NCBI RefSeq assembly: GCF_000239855.1
Contig: NZ_BADT01000170.1
Location: forward strand, 1 to 64,000
Length of the DNA stretch: 64,000 nucleotides
Direction: 5' to 3'
Origin: Pseudoalteromonas sp. BSi20652
GTDB lineage: Bacteria; Pseudomonadota; Gammaproteobacteria; Enterobacterales; Alteromonadaceae
In this document: positions 19,457 to 29,488 of the stretch, in pieces
How positions within the stretch are numbered: position 1 is the first letter of the stretch
Layout of the letters: the number at the start of each line of letters is the position of its first letter
The notes under the pieces: generated by a model
What the model saw: only the letters and a program-made list of their open reading frames with translations
Databases searched by the model: none
What the model was told of the DNA's origin: nothing
Program-made: the position numbers and the translations under genes

Positions 19457-19948
19457 ATGATAATTTCAATGATTGCAGCAATGGCAAATAACCGTGTAAT
19501 TGGCCTAGATAATAAAATGCCATGGCATTTACCTGCGGATCTTCAGCATTTTAAAAAAGTAACTACGGGTAAACCTGTGATCATGGGTCGTAAAACTTTT
19601 GAGTCAATAGGCCGTCCTTTACCAGGGCGTCGTAATATTATTATTACTCGAAACAGCGAATATACTGCACAGGGTATTGAAGTGGTAACTACACCAGAGG
19701 CTGCATTAGAGCTGGTTTGTGCTGCTGAAGAAGTAATGATTATTGGTGGCGGTAATATTTATGAGCAATTTTTACCAAAAGCAGAACGCTTGTATTTAAC
19801 TTTTATTGATTTAGATGTTAATGGCGATACACAGTTTCCCGATTACAATAAAATCGCAAATTGGAATATAAAAGAAGAGCAAGAAAACCTCCCGGACGAA
19901 AAGAACAAATCTAGTTATAAATTCGTAACTTTGTATAAAGAACATTAA
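19457..19948 (+). CDS. folA: dihydrofolate reductase
   Basis: NADPH-dependent dihydrofolate reductase of 163 residues, the target of trimethoprim. The N-terminus MIISMIAAMANNRVIGLDNKMPWHLPADL has the catalytic acidic residue in LPADL. VIMGRKTFESIGRPLPGR binds NADPH and folate, and IIGGGNIYEQFL is near 97. ATG at 19457 with AGG eight bases upstream is preferred to the GTG at 19448. Confidence 0.96.
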   Translation: MIISMIAAMANNRVIGLDNKMPWHLPADLQHFKKVTTGKPVIMGRKTFESIGRPLPGRRNIIITRNSEYTAQGIEVVTTPEAALELVCAAEEVMIIGGGNIYEQFLPKAERLYLTFIDLDVNGDTQFPDYNKIANWNIKEEQENLPDEKNKSSYKFVTLYKEH

Positions 19949-20025
19949 CATTATTGCGTAAATTTTGGCAGGTTGGTATACTATTACGCAGCCTATATAG
20001 TAATAAAGTACCAGAAGGATTTTTC

Positions 20026-20403
20026 ATGTTAAAATTATCAAAGCTAGTTGCACTTACTGCTGTTGTAGCTGTAAGCTCGTTTTCGTATACAACCCCTGCA
20101 AATGCTGAAGATCAATTAGCGGTGTCTATTTGCGAATATATTTCAGCAGATGATAAAAACCGTTTACGCAGCAAGCTTAAAAGCTCTCGCGTAAAAATCC
20201 GTAATATTTATGATGCGGTACAATGTAACGGTAATAACTTATTACGCCACGCTGTTGCTAGCAATGCTGCTGATACAGGTGAATATATAGTGAAAAACTT
20301 ATCAAAAAGTTCTTTAACTGATGGTGCTGATATTGCCTGGGCTGAAAGCAATTATGCTGGTTCACCACTTATCGCTGTGATTAAAGACCGCGCAGGCCTT
20401 TAA
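20026..20403 (+). CDS. exported DUF3718-like protein
   Basis: A 125-residue small protein with a signal peptide (MLKLSKLVALTAVVAVSSFS, cleavage about after ANA at residue 26). The mature part has two conserved-looking cysteines (SICEYI and VQCNGNNLLRHA), a pattern I associate with DUF3718 of Alteromonadales and Vibrionales. The start at 20026 is supported by AGAAGGA and the signal peptide. No function is known for this family. Confidence 0.7.
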   Translation: MLKLSKLVALTAVVAVSSFSYTTPANAEDQLAVSICEYISADDKNRLRSKLKSSRVKIRNIYDAVQCNGNNLLRHAVASNAADTGEYIVKNLSKSSLTDGADIAWAESNYAGSPLIAVIKDRAGL

Positions 20404-20414
20404 TTTTTTAATTT

Positions 20415-20445
20415 TAAAAAACCGCGTAAATACGCGGTTTTTTTT
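20415..20445. terminator. bidirectional intrinsic terminator
   Basis: AAAAAACCGCGTA-AA-TACGCGGTTTTTTT lies between the convergent DUF3718-like gene and the S9 peptidase gene and is symmetric enough to serve both strands. Confidence 0.9.
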
Positions 20446-20539
20446 GTGCCCAAAATAAATTATTGCTGAATATAAAAACACAAAGCAGATATAACTTATT
20501 TTATACAACACAGTAACGGCTATATGCTTAAAAAGTTAT

Positions 20540-23307
20540 TTACTCTTGTACAAACGCTTCACCTTTTAGCATCCAATTCGATGCTGGTTTACCTTTTAGA
20601 TAATGGTCAAAGTACTGCATCATACGTATTGAAAAATCGACCTGATTAGGAAACTTTTTCAAGTGATGTGGTTCGCCTTCGTATTGTAAAAATGTAGCGT
20701 CTTTTCCTGCACGGCGAAGGGCTAAGTAGTACTGCACGCTTTCATGCCAAGGAACTGCATCATCTTTATCGCCAGACATGATTAAAATAGGCGTATTAAC
20801 TTTATCTGCAAAAAATACTGGTGAGTTTTCTATATAAAGCTCAGGGGCTTCAAATAAGTTTTTACCAATGCGGCTTTGCCCCATTTCGTACTGAAATTGA
20901 CGAGCAAGTCCTGATTTTAATCGAATGCCACTATACGCACTGGTCATGTTAGATACAGGTGCTCCCGATACAACTGCTTTGAACATATCTGTTTGGGTTA
21001 TCATAAACGCACTTTGATAGCCCGCCCAAGAGTGACCTTGCAAACCAATTTTATTTTTATCAGCGATGCCTAAATCAATTAGCTTTTGAGTGGCGTTAAT
21101 CATAGTTTGCGTTGACGATTTACCCGGATGACCTATTTCAAAGCGAATATCAGGTAAAAATACGGCATATCCGTTTGAGGTAAACATTGGAAAGTTAGGA
21201 CGATGATTTAATTCCATTTTAGGAAAATCAAACATGCGCTGACTCATATAACGATAAAAATACACTACCACAGGTACTTTATCGCCTTTTTTATATCCCG
21301 CTGGTTTTATTAATACGCCTTGTAAGTCTTCGTCATCAAAGCCTTTATAACTTATTAGTTCTGGCTGTTCACCCCATGCAAAATTATTGATTTGTGGGTT
21401 TAGCATCGTCACTTGTTTTACTGTATTAAAGCTAAAGTCTGTTTGGTGGTAATCAGGGAACTGGCTGTAAGTTTGCGAGGTAAACACGTACTTATCAGCT
21501 TTTTTTGCTTTTTTAACTACATCAAAGCGCTTATTACCGCTAAGTACTTTAGTCACTGTGTTAGTGGTTAAGTCGAGCTTTGCAACTTCGCTTTGTTTAG
21601 TTTGTAAGTTAATAGCAGAGACGAGTAATGTGTCATCTTTTTTAAAACCTACTTGGGTTTTATCAAGTTTAATAACACGGTATTGCGTATTACTTTGCTT
21701 ACCATTAGTTAAGCGTTTAGCTTGCTGCGTTTTTACATTAAACGCCCAAATATCGTATTTACTATAAGCAAGCACTTGGCTGCTATCGGTCGTCCAACCT
21801 GCAAAACCATAGCCAGGTTGAGTAGACGGATAGTCGTGTTTATCATCAGCAAAGGTTGCCTGAATCGCTTTTGTAAGCGGTGTTACTTTATTGTTTTTTA
21901 AATCTTTTAGTTGTATTTGGCTGTCGCTAAAATAAGCAGCAAACTCACCATTAGGGGCAAGGCTCGGTCTAAACGGGTAGTTACTTATAATTGGAGTTTG
22001 TTTACCGGTATTTATATTTACTGCAAAGTAATCAGCAAAAAAACCGCCGTACATTATTTTTTCTAGGTAGGGGATGTTAGATGAGCCAAGTAAAGAGACA
22101 TCTCGCTGAGGGTTTAGTGCAACCTCAGGCATGTTTGGTGTACTAAGTTGCGTAACTTTTTTCGAGTTAACGTGATATACCGCGCTGTAATGGCGGTTTT
22201 TATTAACTTCGTTCCATTGTTGTTCTTCACGCGGTTTTATTTGCGCATCGTTGTTATGCCATACATCTAAACCTTTATGTTCGCGTATGGTGTCAAAATC
22301 GTACAATGATGCTTCGTCAGTATATTCTTTAGCTTTTACTTTAGCAGCAAGCTTTGGATGGTTTTCAAAATATAAGCGCTCGCCATTTTCTGACCATTCA
22401 AGTGAGGCTGTTTTACCTAAAACCCAGGTTTTATCCGGCGAATTTATAGTTGAAAGTTGATTGTTTTTATATAGCTGTAAACTGTAGTTTCGACGGCGCG
22501 TGTCATCATTTACATAGTTACCTAATGTAAACGCTGCAATATTGTCAGTTGGGTGCCACGCTATTTTATTTGCGATTACGCCAGGCTCATCAATTAATAC
22601 GCTGCTATTAAAGTCACTTAACTCAATTAACGCTATTTGGTTGTTATTACCATCGCTGTAACTTTGGCTCACTAATAGTTGACTGTTAGCTGAGTTAATA
22701 GCATAGCTAAATACGTTTTCTATTGTATGGGTGCGTTTATCAGATAAATTTACGATAACAAGCGCATAGCTCTTATCTTTTTTATCGGGTGTGATAGCGT
22801 TGTCTTCTTCGTTTTTAGTGCTATCGGTTTTATCTTCTACTTTTGCGTCATCGTCTTTTTTGTTCAGTCGATAAGCAAGCCACGTTCCATCATCTGATAA
22901 TTTATAATCTTTTACATCAGCAAAGCTTTGTTGAGCACCTGATTGTGTATTTACGAGTACCAGGTTGTTTTTAAGGGTATCTTTTTTTTGGTTGTTTCTT
23001 TTTCAAGTAAGGTAGGTACTTGTGTAAAAGCGACCCAGTTTGAGGCTTTATTAATATGAGGTTTAGTGCCGCGCTCAACTTCGCTAATTAAAGTATTGCT
23101 ACTTAGTGAGTAAACTTGACCAGTTGCATTGCCACGATAAGGCGTTGCACTGAGCGATAAAACCTTTCCGTCGTCAGATAGCGTTGTATTTTTGGCTGAC
23201 TTAAAACTAAACACATCTTTAAATTGTAATGCTTCTTTTGCATAGGCAGTCGTGCTAGCCAAGCTAACAATAAGCGCGGAGCTTAATAGGGTGAGCTTTG
23301 TTTTCAT
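20540..23307 (-). pseudogene. S9-family prolyl-oligopeptidase-like peptidase, split by a frameshift
   Basis: One secreted S9 peptidase of about 922 residues is spread over two frames. The first (23307 to about 22951) gives a signal peptide (MKTKLTLLSSALIVSLASTTAYA) and the start of the propeller. The second runs without a stop from 22981 to 20540 and holds the alpha/beta-hydrolase domain with GHSWAGYQS (nucleophile), GDKDDAVPW (Asp) and EGEPHHLKK (His). The frames join at eight A residues (22989-22982): zero frame ACC AAA AAA AAG. One more A, or a -1 slip on A AAA AAG (the dnaX heptamer), restores one protein. No other damage is visible. Sequencing error, recent mutation, phase-variable tract and programmed frameshifting all remain possible. 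Confidence 0.85.
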
Positions 23308-23415
23308 TATAGGTTCTCGTTTTTTAACATTAATTTATTGTAACGAGTTTTGTTTATATTTCGACTAGATCAGATAAGTAGCAGGCAGGGGCGATAAGTA
23401 ACGTATATATACAAC

Positions 23416-23437
23416 AAAACGACCATAAGGTCGTTTT
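23416..23437 (-). terminator. intrinsic terminator after slmA
   Basis: AAAACGACC and GGTCGTTTT around a four-base loop, 44 bases beyond the slmA stop on the minus strand and followed by GTTGT. Confidence 0.7.
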
Positions 23438-23480
23438 GGAAGTGCAAATAACTCGTAAGTTTAGTTAACTAATTAAACTA

Positions 23481-24068
23481 TTACAGCCAAATTTTTTGTA
23501 GTTCAAGCCACTGCTTTTCAAACTGTATGCTTGGCTTTGTTTTAAAGTCGCTACGTACAAACTGATTCATCTTGCCTTCAACGTAAGCAAGTAGAAGGTT
23601 TGCAAGTGTCAGTTCATCACTTTGAAAGTTTTTACCTTCACGTAGTTTTCGCTCACGAAGAATTTGTTTAAACTGCGTTTCTAGTTTTTCAAAAAAGCTT
23701 TGTACACGTTCGCGTAAACGCTCTTGTTCACCTTGCAGAGCATCGCCTGTTAAAATACGTGTAATACCAGGGTTCTTTTCTGCAAATGTTAATAGTAGCA
23801 ATAAAACATTGTATATACGTGCTTGGCTTTCTTTTTCGTTTTCTAAAATAAGGTTAATGCGCGATAAAAGGGTATCTTCAATAAACTCGATTAAGCCTTC
23901 AAACATGCGTGCTTTACTTGGAAAGTGACGGTATAGCGCTGCTTCAGATACACCCACTTCAGCAGCTAATTTAGCTGTAGTAATACGCTGCCCAGGGCTT
24001 GTTTCTAACATTTGTGCGAGTGCTTGCAGTATTTGCTCTTTGCGATTACTTTTTTTTGTCGCAGGCAT
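23481..24068 (-). CDS. slmA: nucleoid occlusion factor SlmA
   Basis: TetR-family DNA-binding protein of 195 residues that blocks FtsZ assembly over the chromosome. The N-terminal helix-turn-helix lies in [34 protein letters not shown] (about 30-65), as in E. coli SlmA. The start at 24068 is chosen because AAAGGA precedes it at proper spacing; the ATG two codons upstream touches that site. It lies downstream of coaBC. In E. coli dut sits between the two; here the 123-base gap holds no gene. Confidence 0.95.
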   Translation of the reverse strand: MPATKKSNRKEQILQALAQMLETSPGQRITTAKLAAEVGVSEAALYRHFPSKARMFEGLIEFIEDTLLSRINLILENEKESQARIYNVLLLLLTFAEKNPGITRILTGDALQGEQERLRERVQSFFEKLETQFKQILRERKLREGKNFQSDELTLANLLLAYVEGKMNQFVRSDFKTKPSIQFEKQWLELQKIWL

Positions 24069-24191
24069 GAACATTCCTTTTTATAGTTTTTTTATTAATT
24101 ATTTCTTAGTGGCGCAGTTAAGAGAGCTAGTCATTTTTTGTTCAAATGAATGGCGTATGTTAATGTTTTATTCAGTTTGTTTCCAGCCTTT

Positions 24192-25385
24192 TTATAGATG
24201 TTTAGCCAGCTGTTCGATCACCTTGCGAGCTATTTCTATTTTACTTGTTGTTGGTAATTCTTGTTGTTCATTGTGCCAGTACAGTGTTAAAGCATTATGA
24301 TCGGAATTAAACCCTAAGCCACTTTTTGATACGTCATTAGCACAAATCATATCGAGGTTTTTGTTTTTAAGTTTACCTTTAGCGTAGCTCTCTACATGTT
24401 GGGTTTCGGCTGCAAACCCAACGGTATAAGGTCGGTTTTCCTCAAGATTTGCAATTGCTGCAATTACATCGGGATTTTTAGTTAGAGTAAGTGTGAGCTC
24501 GTCACCTTGTTTTTTTATTTTTTGAGTTGCAACCGTTGCTGCTCTGTAATCAGCCACGGCGGCGCAGCCAATAAATGCATCTGACTGTGGTGCATAGATT
24601 AATGATTCATTTAGTAACTGCTCAGCGCTTTCAATATTTATTAAATTTACGCCAATAGGAGCTTTAATAGTAACAGGGCCAGAAATTAAATTAACCTTTG
24701 CGCCCATTAATAAAGCGGCCTCTGCAAGTGCATACCCCATTTTTCCTGAACTGTGATTTGATATAAAGCGCACAGGGTCTAGTGGTTCACGTGTTGGTCC
24801 TGCTGTTATTGTAATTGTTTTGCCTAAAAGTAACTGTGGTTGCTCTTTTGCTGTACATAGCGCAACTAGCTCATTGGGCTCTAACATGCGCCCAGCGCCG
24901 ACATCGCCACACGCTTGCTCACCTTTGCCCGGGCCCCAAACAAATACGTTACGTGCCTTTAGTATCGCTAGATTAGCTTGTGTGGCTGCGTGTGCATACA
25001 TTTGCTGGTTCATGGCTGGTGCAACGGCTACTTTTGCAGGCGTAGCGAGTAATAACGTTGTTAGTAAATCATCAGCAATACCCGCAGCCATCTTAGCAAT
25101 AATATTACAGGTAGCTGGGGCGACTAAAATTAAGTCGGCCCATTTTGCAAATTCAATATGCCCCATTGAAGCTTCAGCAGAAGGGTCTAATAATGAGTCA
25201 GAGACTGTCTCTCCACTAACGGCTTGCATAGTCAGTGGTGTAATAAAGTGTTTAGCTGATTCAGTCATAACTACTTTTACTTCACAACCAGCGTCTTTTA
25301 ATCGCCTAACGAGTTCTGCACATTTATAAGCTGCAATACCGCCGGTAATACCTAGTACAATTTTTTTGTTTGTTAAGTTAGTCAT
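24192..25385 (-). CDS. coaBC: bifunctional phosphopantothenoylcysteine decarboxylase/phosphopantothenate-cysteine ligase
   Basis: Two steps of coenzyme A synthesis in one chain of 397 residues. The N-terminal flavin-dependent CoaC domain (about 1-190) has [10 protein letters not shown], the catalytic histidine in [18 protein letters not shown] and the substrate-recognition cysteine in [11 protein letters not shown]. The C-terminal CoaB synthetase (about 191-397) has [14 protein letters not shown] and the [17 protein letters not shown] segment. It is divergent from radC, as in E. coli. Confidence 0.96.
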   Translation of the reverse strand: MTNLTNKKIVLGITGGIAAYKCAELVRRLKDAGCEVKVVMTESAKHFITPLTMQAVSGETVSDSLLDPSAEASMGHIEFAKWADLILVAPATCNIIAKMAAGIADDLLTTLLLATPAKVAVAPAMNQQMYAHAATQANLAILKARNVFVWGPGKGEQACGDVGAGRMLEPNELVALCTAKEQPQLLLGKTITITAGPTREPLDPVRFISNHSSGKMGYALAEAALLMGAKVNLISGPVTIKAPIGVNLINIESAEQLLNESLIYAPQSDAFIGCAAVADYRAATVATQKIKKQGDELTLTLTKNPDVIAAIANLEENRPYTVGFAAETQHVESYAKGKLKNKNLDMICANDVSKSGLGFNSDHNALTLYWHNEQQELPTTSKIEIARKVIEQLAKHL

Positions 25386-25529
25386 GGATGTTCATCAGTT
25401 TTTATTAAATATTGGGCTTAAAATAACAAATCTTTACGCATACAGCGAAGTTTTTTAATTCGAAATAACAGGCTAAATCTTAAATTTGGATTACATTTAT
25501 AAGACTCTTTCGGTTTTCAAGGATGGATA

Positions 25530-26204
25530 ATGCAACTTACTTCGCTACCAAATTCTCTACGACCACGTGAAAAGCTTATTGAAAAAGGAGCAAAATCGCT
25601 TACCGACGCGGAGCTTCTTGCCATATTTTTACGAACAGGATTGCCGGGAATGAATGTAATTGAGCTTGCTCAGCATTTATTAAACGAAAATAAAACACTG
25701 CATAATTTGTTTAACGCTAGCATTGATGAGTTTTGCTCTCAAAAGGGGTTAGGGACCGCTAAGTATGTGCAGCTACAAGCTGTGCTTGAACTAAGCCAAC
25801 GTTATATGCAGGAGCGCTGTCAACGAGATGCCGTGTTTAACTCCCCTAACTCAGTATATGATTACCTGACAATTCAAATGCGTGGTTTGCAGCAGGAGGT
25901 GTTTATGGTGCTTTACCTTGATAGTCAAAATCGTTTAATAAAAGATGAAATACTTTTTTATGGCACAATCAATTCTGCCAGTGTGTATCCAAGAGAGGTT
26001 GTTAAAGCTGCGCTTAAAAATAATGCAGCAGCCGTTATTTTTGCCCATAATCACCCCAGTGGCATTGCAGAGCCAAGCCAAGCTGACAAACTTATAACCA
26101 ATAAATTACAGCAAGCTCTGCAATTGGTAGACATAAGTGTGCTTGATCACATCATTGTAGGAGGAGAAACGTGTGTTTCTTTTGCTGAGCGAGGCCTTAT
26201 TTAG
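25530..26204 (+). CDS. radC: RadC/JAB-domain protein
   Basis: RadC family protein of 224 residues. The N-terminal helix-hairpin-helix-like region (PREKLIEKGAKSLTDAELLAIFLRTG) precedes a JAB1/MPN-type metalloprotease-like domain with the HNHPSG zinc motif near residue 175 and the downstream Ser/Asp in EPSQAD. The biological role of RadC is unsettled. It lies next to coaBC and upstream of rpmB-rpmG, the conserved order. Confidence 0.95.
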   Translation: MQLTSLPNSLRPREKLIEKGAKSLTDAELLAIFLRTGLPGMNVIELAQHLLNENKTLHNLFNASIDEFCSQKGLGTAKYVQLQAVLELSQRYMQERCQRDAVFNSPNSVYDYLTIQMRGLQQEVFMVLYLDSQNRLIKDEILFYGTINSASVYPREVVKAALKNNAAAVIFAHNHPSGIAEPSQADKLITNKLQQALQLVDISVLDHIIVGGETCVSFAERGLI

Positions 26205-26363
26205 CTTTATTAAATACAGAAGTGTGTTAAAAATGAGCTGTTTGAGGTGTTTTAGCAAATTAGTTTAATTTAAATGCAGTTTTTACTTTCCCTAAGGGCA
26301 TTCGATCTTTATAATTAGCCGCTATCAAATTTACATATATGAGCTGATTGGATAGATCAGTGT

Positions 26364-26392
26364 TTGATCTTTGCCTGTAAAAGCTGTATAAA
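26364..26392 (+). promoter_or_regulatory. rpmB promoter with GC-rich discriminator
   Basis: The -35 TTGATC (26364-26369), a 17-base spacer and -10 TATAAA (26387-26392) are followed by GAGCGCCCT. The discriminator shares GCGCCCT with the rplU promoter, consistent with co-ordinate ppGpp/DksA control of ribosomal protein genes. Confidence 0.75.
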
Positions 26393-26478
26393 GAGCGCCC
26401 TTCGATTTATCTCTAGGGCGGAAATACACGGCCTTAGATTAAATTAAGCTCGAGCGAAGTTATTGGAGATATATAGAC

Positions 26479-26715
26479 ATGTCTAAAGTATGTCAAGTTA
26501 CAGGTAAGCGTCCAGCGGTTGGTAATCACCGTTCACACGCGAGAAACGCGACTAGACGTCGTTTCCTACCTAACCTACAAACACACCGTTTTTGGGTTGA
26601 AAGTGAAAAACGTTTTGTAACATTACGCACTACTACTAAAGGTATGCGTATTATCGATAAAAAAGGCATCGACACGGTTCTTACAGAAATCCGTGCTCGC
26701 GGCGTTAAAGTTTAA
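26479..26715 (+). CDS. rpmB: 50S ribosomal protein L28
   Basis: Ribosomal protein L28, 78 residues, beginning [29 protein letters not shown]; this form keeps only one cysteine, as in other gammaproteobacteria. Preceded by GGAG. It is the first gene of the rpmB-rpmG operon. Confidence 0.98.
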   Translation: MSKVCQVTGKRPAVGNHRSHARNATRRRFLPNLQTHRFWVESEKRFVTLRTTTKGMRIIDKKGIDTVLTEIRARGVKV

Positions 26716-26726
26716 GGATCTGAATC

Positions 26727-26882
26727 ATGCGCGATAAAATCCGTTTAGTTTCAACTGCTGGTACTGGTTTTTTCTACACTACTGACAAAAACAAACGTAA
26801 CATGCCTGAGAAGATGGAAATCAAAAAGTTTGATCCAAAGATTCGTAAACATGTTCTTTTTAAAGAAGCTAAAATTAAGTAA
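26727..26882 (+). CDS. rpmG: 50S ribosomal protein L33
   Basis: A short CDS of 51 residues read directly from the sequence: it begins [20 protein letters not shown], continues with [18 protein letters not shown] and ends KEAKIK. This is the cysteine-free L33 type. It starts 11 bases after rpmB, with AAGGA upstream, and ends in front of a terminator. Confidence 0.97.
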
Positions 26883-26902
26883 TTTTAGTTCTTTTAGAAT
26901 TT

Positions 26903-26929
26903 AAAAACCCAGCTTAGGCTGGGTTTTTT
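26903..26929 (+). terminator. intrinsic terminator after rpmG
   Basis: AAAAACCCAGC-TTAG-GCTGGGTTTTTTG, a strong stem and T run. Confidence 0.92.
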
Positions 26930-26989
26930 GTTTTTCTGCAATAAGTAAAACACATTTATTAATTCAAATAGTTAACGAGTTACTTATTA

Positions 26990-27020
26990 CAAAAAAGGCT
27001 AAGCAGTGTTGTTTAGCCTT
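26990..27020 (-). terminator. intrinsic terminator after the subtilisin-like protease gene
   Basis: On the minus strand AAGGCTAA, a loop and TTAGCCTT are followed by TTTTGT. It lies 26 bases beyond the stop codon of the protease gene. Confidence 0.75.
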
Positions 27021-27045
27021 AGCTACTTAAAAAGTATTTTTATTA

Positions 27046-29172
27046 TTACGGTTGGTATTGTCCGCTCAGTGTTAAACCAGAAAAGGCGCTGTAAGCATTA
27101 ACACTTAAATGCCAAGTACCTGCTTGTGGATTGCTGAATGTACATGTTTCTGCATTACCGTTTTTATAAGGTCGGCAATCGTAGCTTGAAGTAGTTGGTT
27201 GACTGCCAAACTTAACAAATAAATCAGCATCGCCACTGCCACCCGATGTTGTTACTGTAAACGTACTCATTCCTGCAGGAACATCTAACGTGTAATGTCT
27301 CCACTGCCCAGTATTAGCTGTCACATCGCTTATCGTGCCGCCCCCTGCTTGTGGAGCACCTGAACCGCCACCAGATGATGAACCACCAGTAATATTACCT
27401 ACCAAGCTAACAGCTGAATACGCAGAGTAGCCGACAAGCATTACGTGGTAAGTGCCTGCTGTAGGGTTATCAATGGAACACTCTTCGCTATTACCGCCTT
27501 TATATGGGCGACAATCATAGGTGGTAGTGGTAGGTTTACTGCCTGCACGTACGTATAAATCAGCATCACCAGTACCACCACTCATAGTGAACGTTACGTT
27601 AGTTGCACCGCTTGGTACGGTCATCGTGTAAAACGCTTGTGCATTTGCAGCCCCACTTAAACCTGTTTTAGCTTCACCATTAATAAGCTCGCTATCACCG
27701 CCTGTAGGCGGAGTAGTGCCGCCACTTGCTGCTGCAACAGCTGCGGCTGCATCAACAATACCCGTACCACAGCTAGTACATGTAGCAGGGAACGAACGGG
27801 TTGTTGATTTTAAAATACTTTCTATTTCGTCAGGCGTTGCATCTGGTTTTGCTTGCTTAATAAGTGCCGCAACACCTGCTACGTGAGGCGCTGCCATTGA
27901 TGTACCTTGCGAATAACCGTAACTGTCGCTTGAAGGTGTAGACGAACCTGAATTGTAAGTAGATAGAACGCCTTCTGAGTCGTTTGCAAAGTTTTGTGCA
28001 CCACCGGGTGCTGCAACATCAATATTGCTACCGTAGTTTGAGTAATATGCACGCCCCCCGTTACGACCAACTGACGCAACATTGACAACGCCATTACAGT
28101 TACCAGGATTGTAGTTTGCTGAGTTATCGTTATCGTTACCTGCAGCAATAACTACCACAGTGCCGTTACTACGTGCTGTGTTAATTGCATTTTGAGTTGT
28201 AGAGCTACATGAACCGCTGCCACCTAAACTCATATTTATTACATCTGCAGGATTTGAGTTTGTAGGAACGCCTGAAACATTACCACCAGATGCCCATATA
28301 ATACCGTCTGCAATATCAGAGGTTAAACCACCACACTTACCAAGCACACGAACAGGCACTACTTTTGCGTTATAAGCAACCCCCGCAACGCCTTCGCCGT
28401 TATTGGTTACCGCAGCAACTGTGCCGGCTACGTGCGTGCCGTGCCAGCTAGAGTTTTGTGCACCGTTTGTACCACATTCATTCGCAGCAACACCATCACC
28501 AGGATCACGTGCATCGCTATCGCGACCACCGCCATCGTTAGCTACCGATAGGTTAGAGATCATATCGTAACCCGGTAAAATATTAGCGTTTAAATCAGCA
28601 TGTGGGCGGTAACCTGTATCTAGTACAGCTACAACTACACCGCTACCCGTTGCGGTATCCCATGCAGTAGGTAAGTTTAAACCACCGGCTTGCTCGTAGT
28701 AGTGCCATTGGTCATCAAAGCGAGGGTCGTTAGGAGTTGAAAACGGCTTTAACATTTGATCCACTTCAATGTATTCCACATTGCCTGAATCAACCATTTC
28801 TTGCATAAACTCTTGCGCTTCTGCTGTACTTAATTTTTTATCAGCACGCATTACGTGATGGTTATTAAGTGCCATTGCACGAATATATTTTGCTTTTACT
28901 TTGCCTTTTTTAGAAGCGAAGTTTTTAACAAAGCTTTGTGCGCGCTTTTTCATGCTAGACGGGCTCGCGTCTGCAGTTGAGAGGCTCGCCATTTCGTTAT
29001 TGTTTTTATATTTAATAATGAACTGAGTTTCGAAACTGCCTTGGCTTTGTAGTTTAGCCGATGTTTCAGCCATTGAACTTGAAACTGATTGAGCCATGCC
29101 AGGTGTTGCTGCAAAAAGCGTACTAACTGTAATTGCAATTGCGCATTTTTTAAAAGTTTTACTTGTTGTCAT
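27046..29172 (-). CDS. secreted subtilisin-like serine protease with two PPC domains
   Basis: Extracellular S8 protease precursor of 708 residues. The start at 29172 follows AAAGGA and opens a signal peptide (MTTSKTFKKCAIAITVSTLF, cleavage near AQS). An I9-type propeptide follows to about residue 145. The catalytic triad is D185 (VLDTGY), H244 (WHGTHVAG) and S425 (GTSMAAPHVAG), with the oxyanion Asn in VVIAAGNDN. Two C-terminal pre-peptidase PPC domains repeat DADLYVRAG/DADLFVKFG and YDCRPYK with paired cysteines; they are usually trimmed during maturation. The gene interrupts the order rpmG-mutM seen in E. coli, so it is an accessory insertion, probably for protein degradation outside the cell. 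Confidence 0.94.
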   Translation of the reverse strand: MTTSKTFKKCAIAITVSTLFAATPGMAQSVSSSMAETSAKLQSQGSFETQFIIKYKNNNEMASLSTADASPSSMKKRAQSFVKNFASKKGKVKAKYIRAMALNNHHVMRADKKLSTAEAQEFMQEMVDSGNVEYIEVDQMLKPFSTPNDPRFDDQWHYYEQAGGLNLPTAWDTATGSGVVVAVLDTGYRPHADLNANILPGYDMISNLSVANDGGGRDSDARDPGDGVAANECGTNGAQNSSWHGTHVAGTVAAVTNNGEGVAGVAYNAKVVPVRVLGKCGGLTSDIADGIIWASGGNVSGVPTNSNPADVINMSLGGSGSCSSTTQNAINTARSNGTVVVIAAGNDNDNSANYNPGNCNGVVNVASVGRNGGRAYYSNYGSNIDVAAPGGAQNFANDSEGVLSTYNSGSSTPSSDSYGYSQGTSMAAPHVAGVAALIKQAKPDATPDEIESILKSTTRSFPATCTSCGTGIVDAAAAVAAASGGTTPPTGGDSELINGEAKTGLSGAANAQAFYTMTVPSGATNVTFTMSGGTGDADLYVRAGSKPTTTTYDCRPYKGGNSEECSIDNPTAGTYHVMLVGYSAYSAVSLVGNITGGSSSGGGSGAPQAGGGTISDVTANTGQWRHYTLDVPAGMSTFTVTTSGGSGDADLFVKFGSQPTTSSYDCRPYKNGNAETCTFSNPQAGTWHLSVNAYSAFSGLTLSGQYQP

Positions 29173-29451
29173 AATTTTCCTTTGATTTTTATTAGTTATA
29201 TTGTGACGAATGCTCACAATGCGGGTACAAAGGTAATTTAAATGTTAATAAAGTTAAAATATCAAATCGATATGTACCTATTTCGTTTGGTTATAACCCC
29301 TGTTTCTAGTACTCTTGTGGTCTTTTTGTATTTAAAATTAAATTAAAAGTGGTATTAAAGGGTTGTTTTTTGCCGTGTTAATATAATTAAATAATTAGTT
29401 TGTTGCGCTAATGATAATAATTAATTCGGTGCGTGTTTGACCTTTAAACTT

Positions 29452-29460
29452 TGCTATAAT
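29452..29460 (+). promoter_or_regulatory. extended -10 promoter of the BaiN/YhiN-family gene
   Basis: TGCTATAAT is a consensus extended -10, 28 bases before the start codon; no -35 at normal spacing is needed for this type. The rest of the 316-base divergent gap (29173-29488) is AT-rich, and I see nothing else certain in it. Confidence 0.65.
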
Positions 29461-29488
29461 CGAGCAAATTTTTTAATGAGATAAATAA

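Noticed and set aside
29409-29425. Fur-box-like ATGATAATAATTAATTC upstream of the BaiN/YhiN-family gene
   Set aside because: Only one half matches and the region is very AT-rich; chance match is likely.
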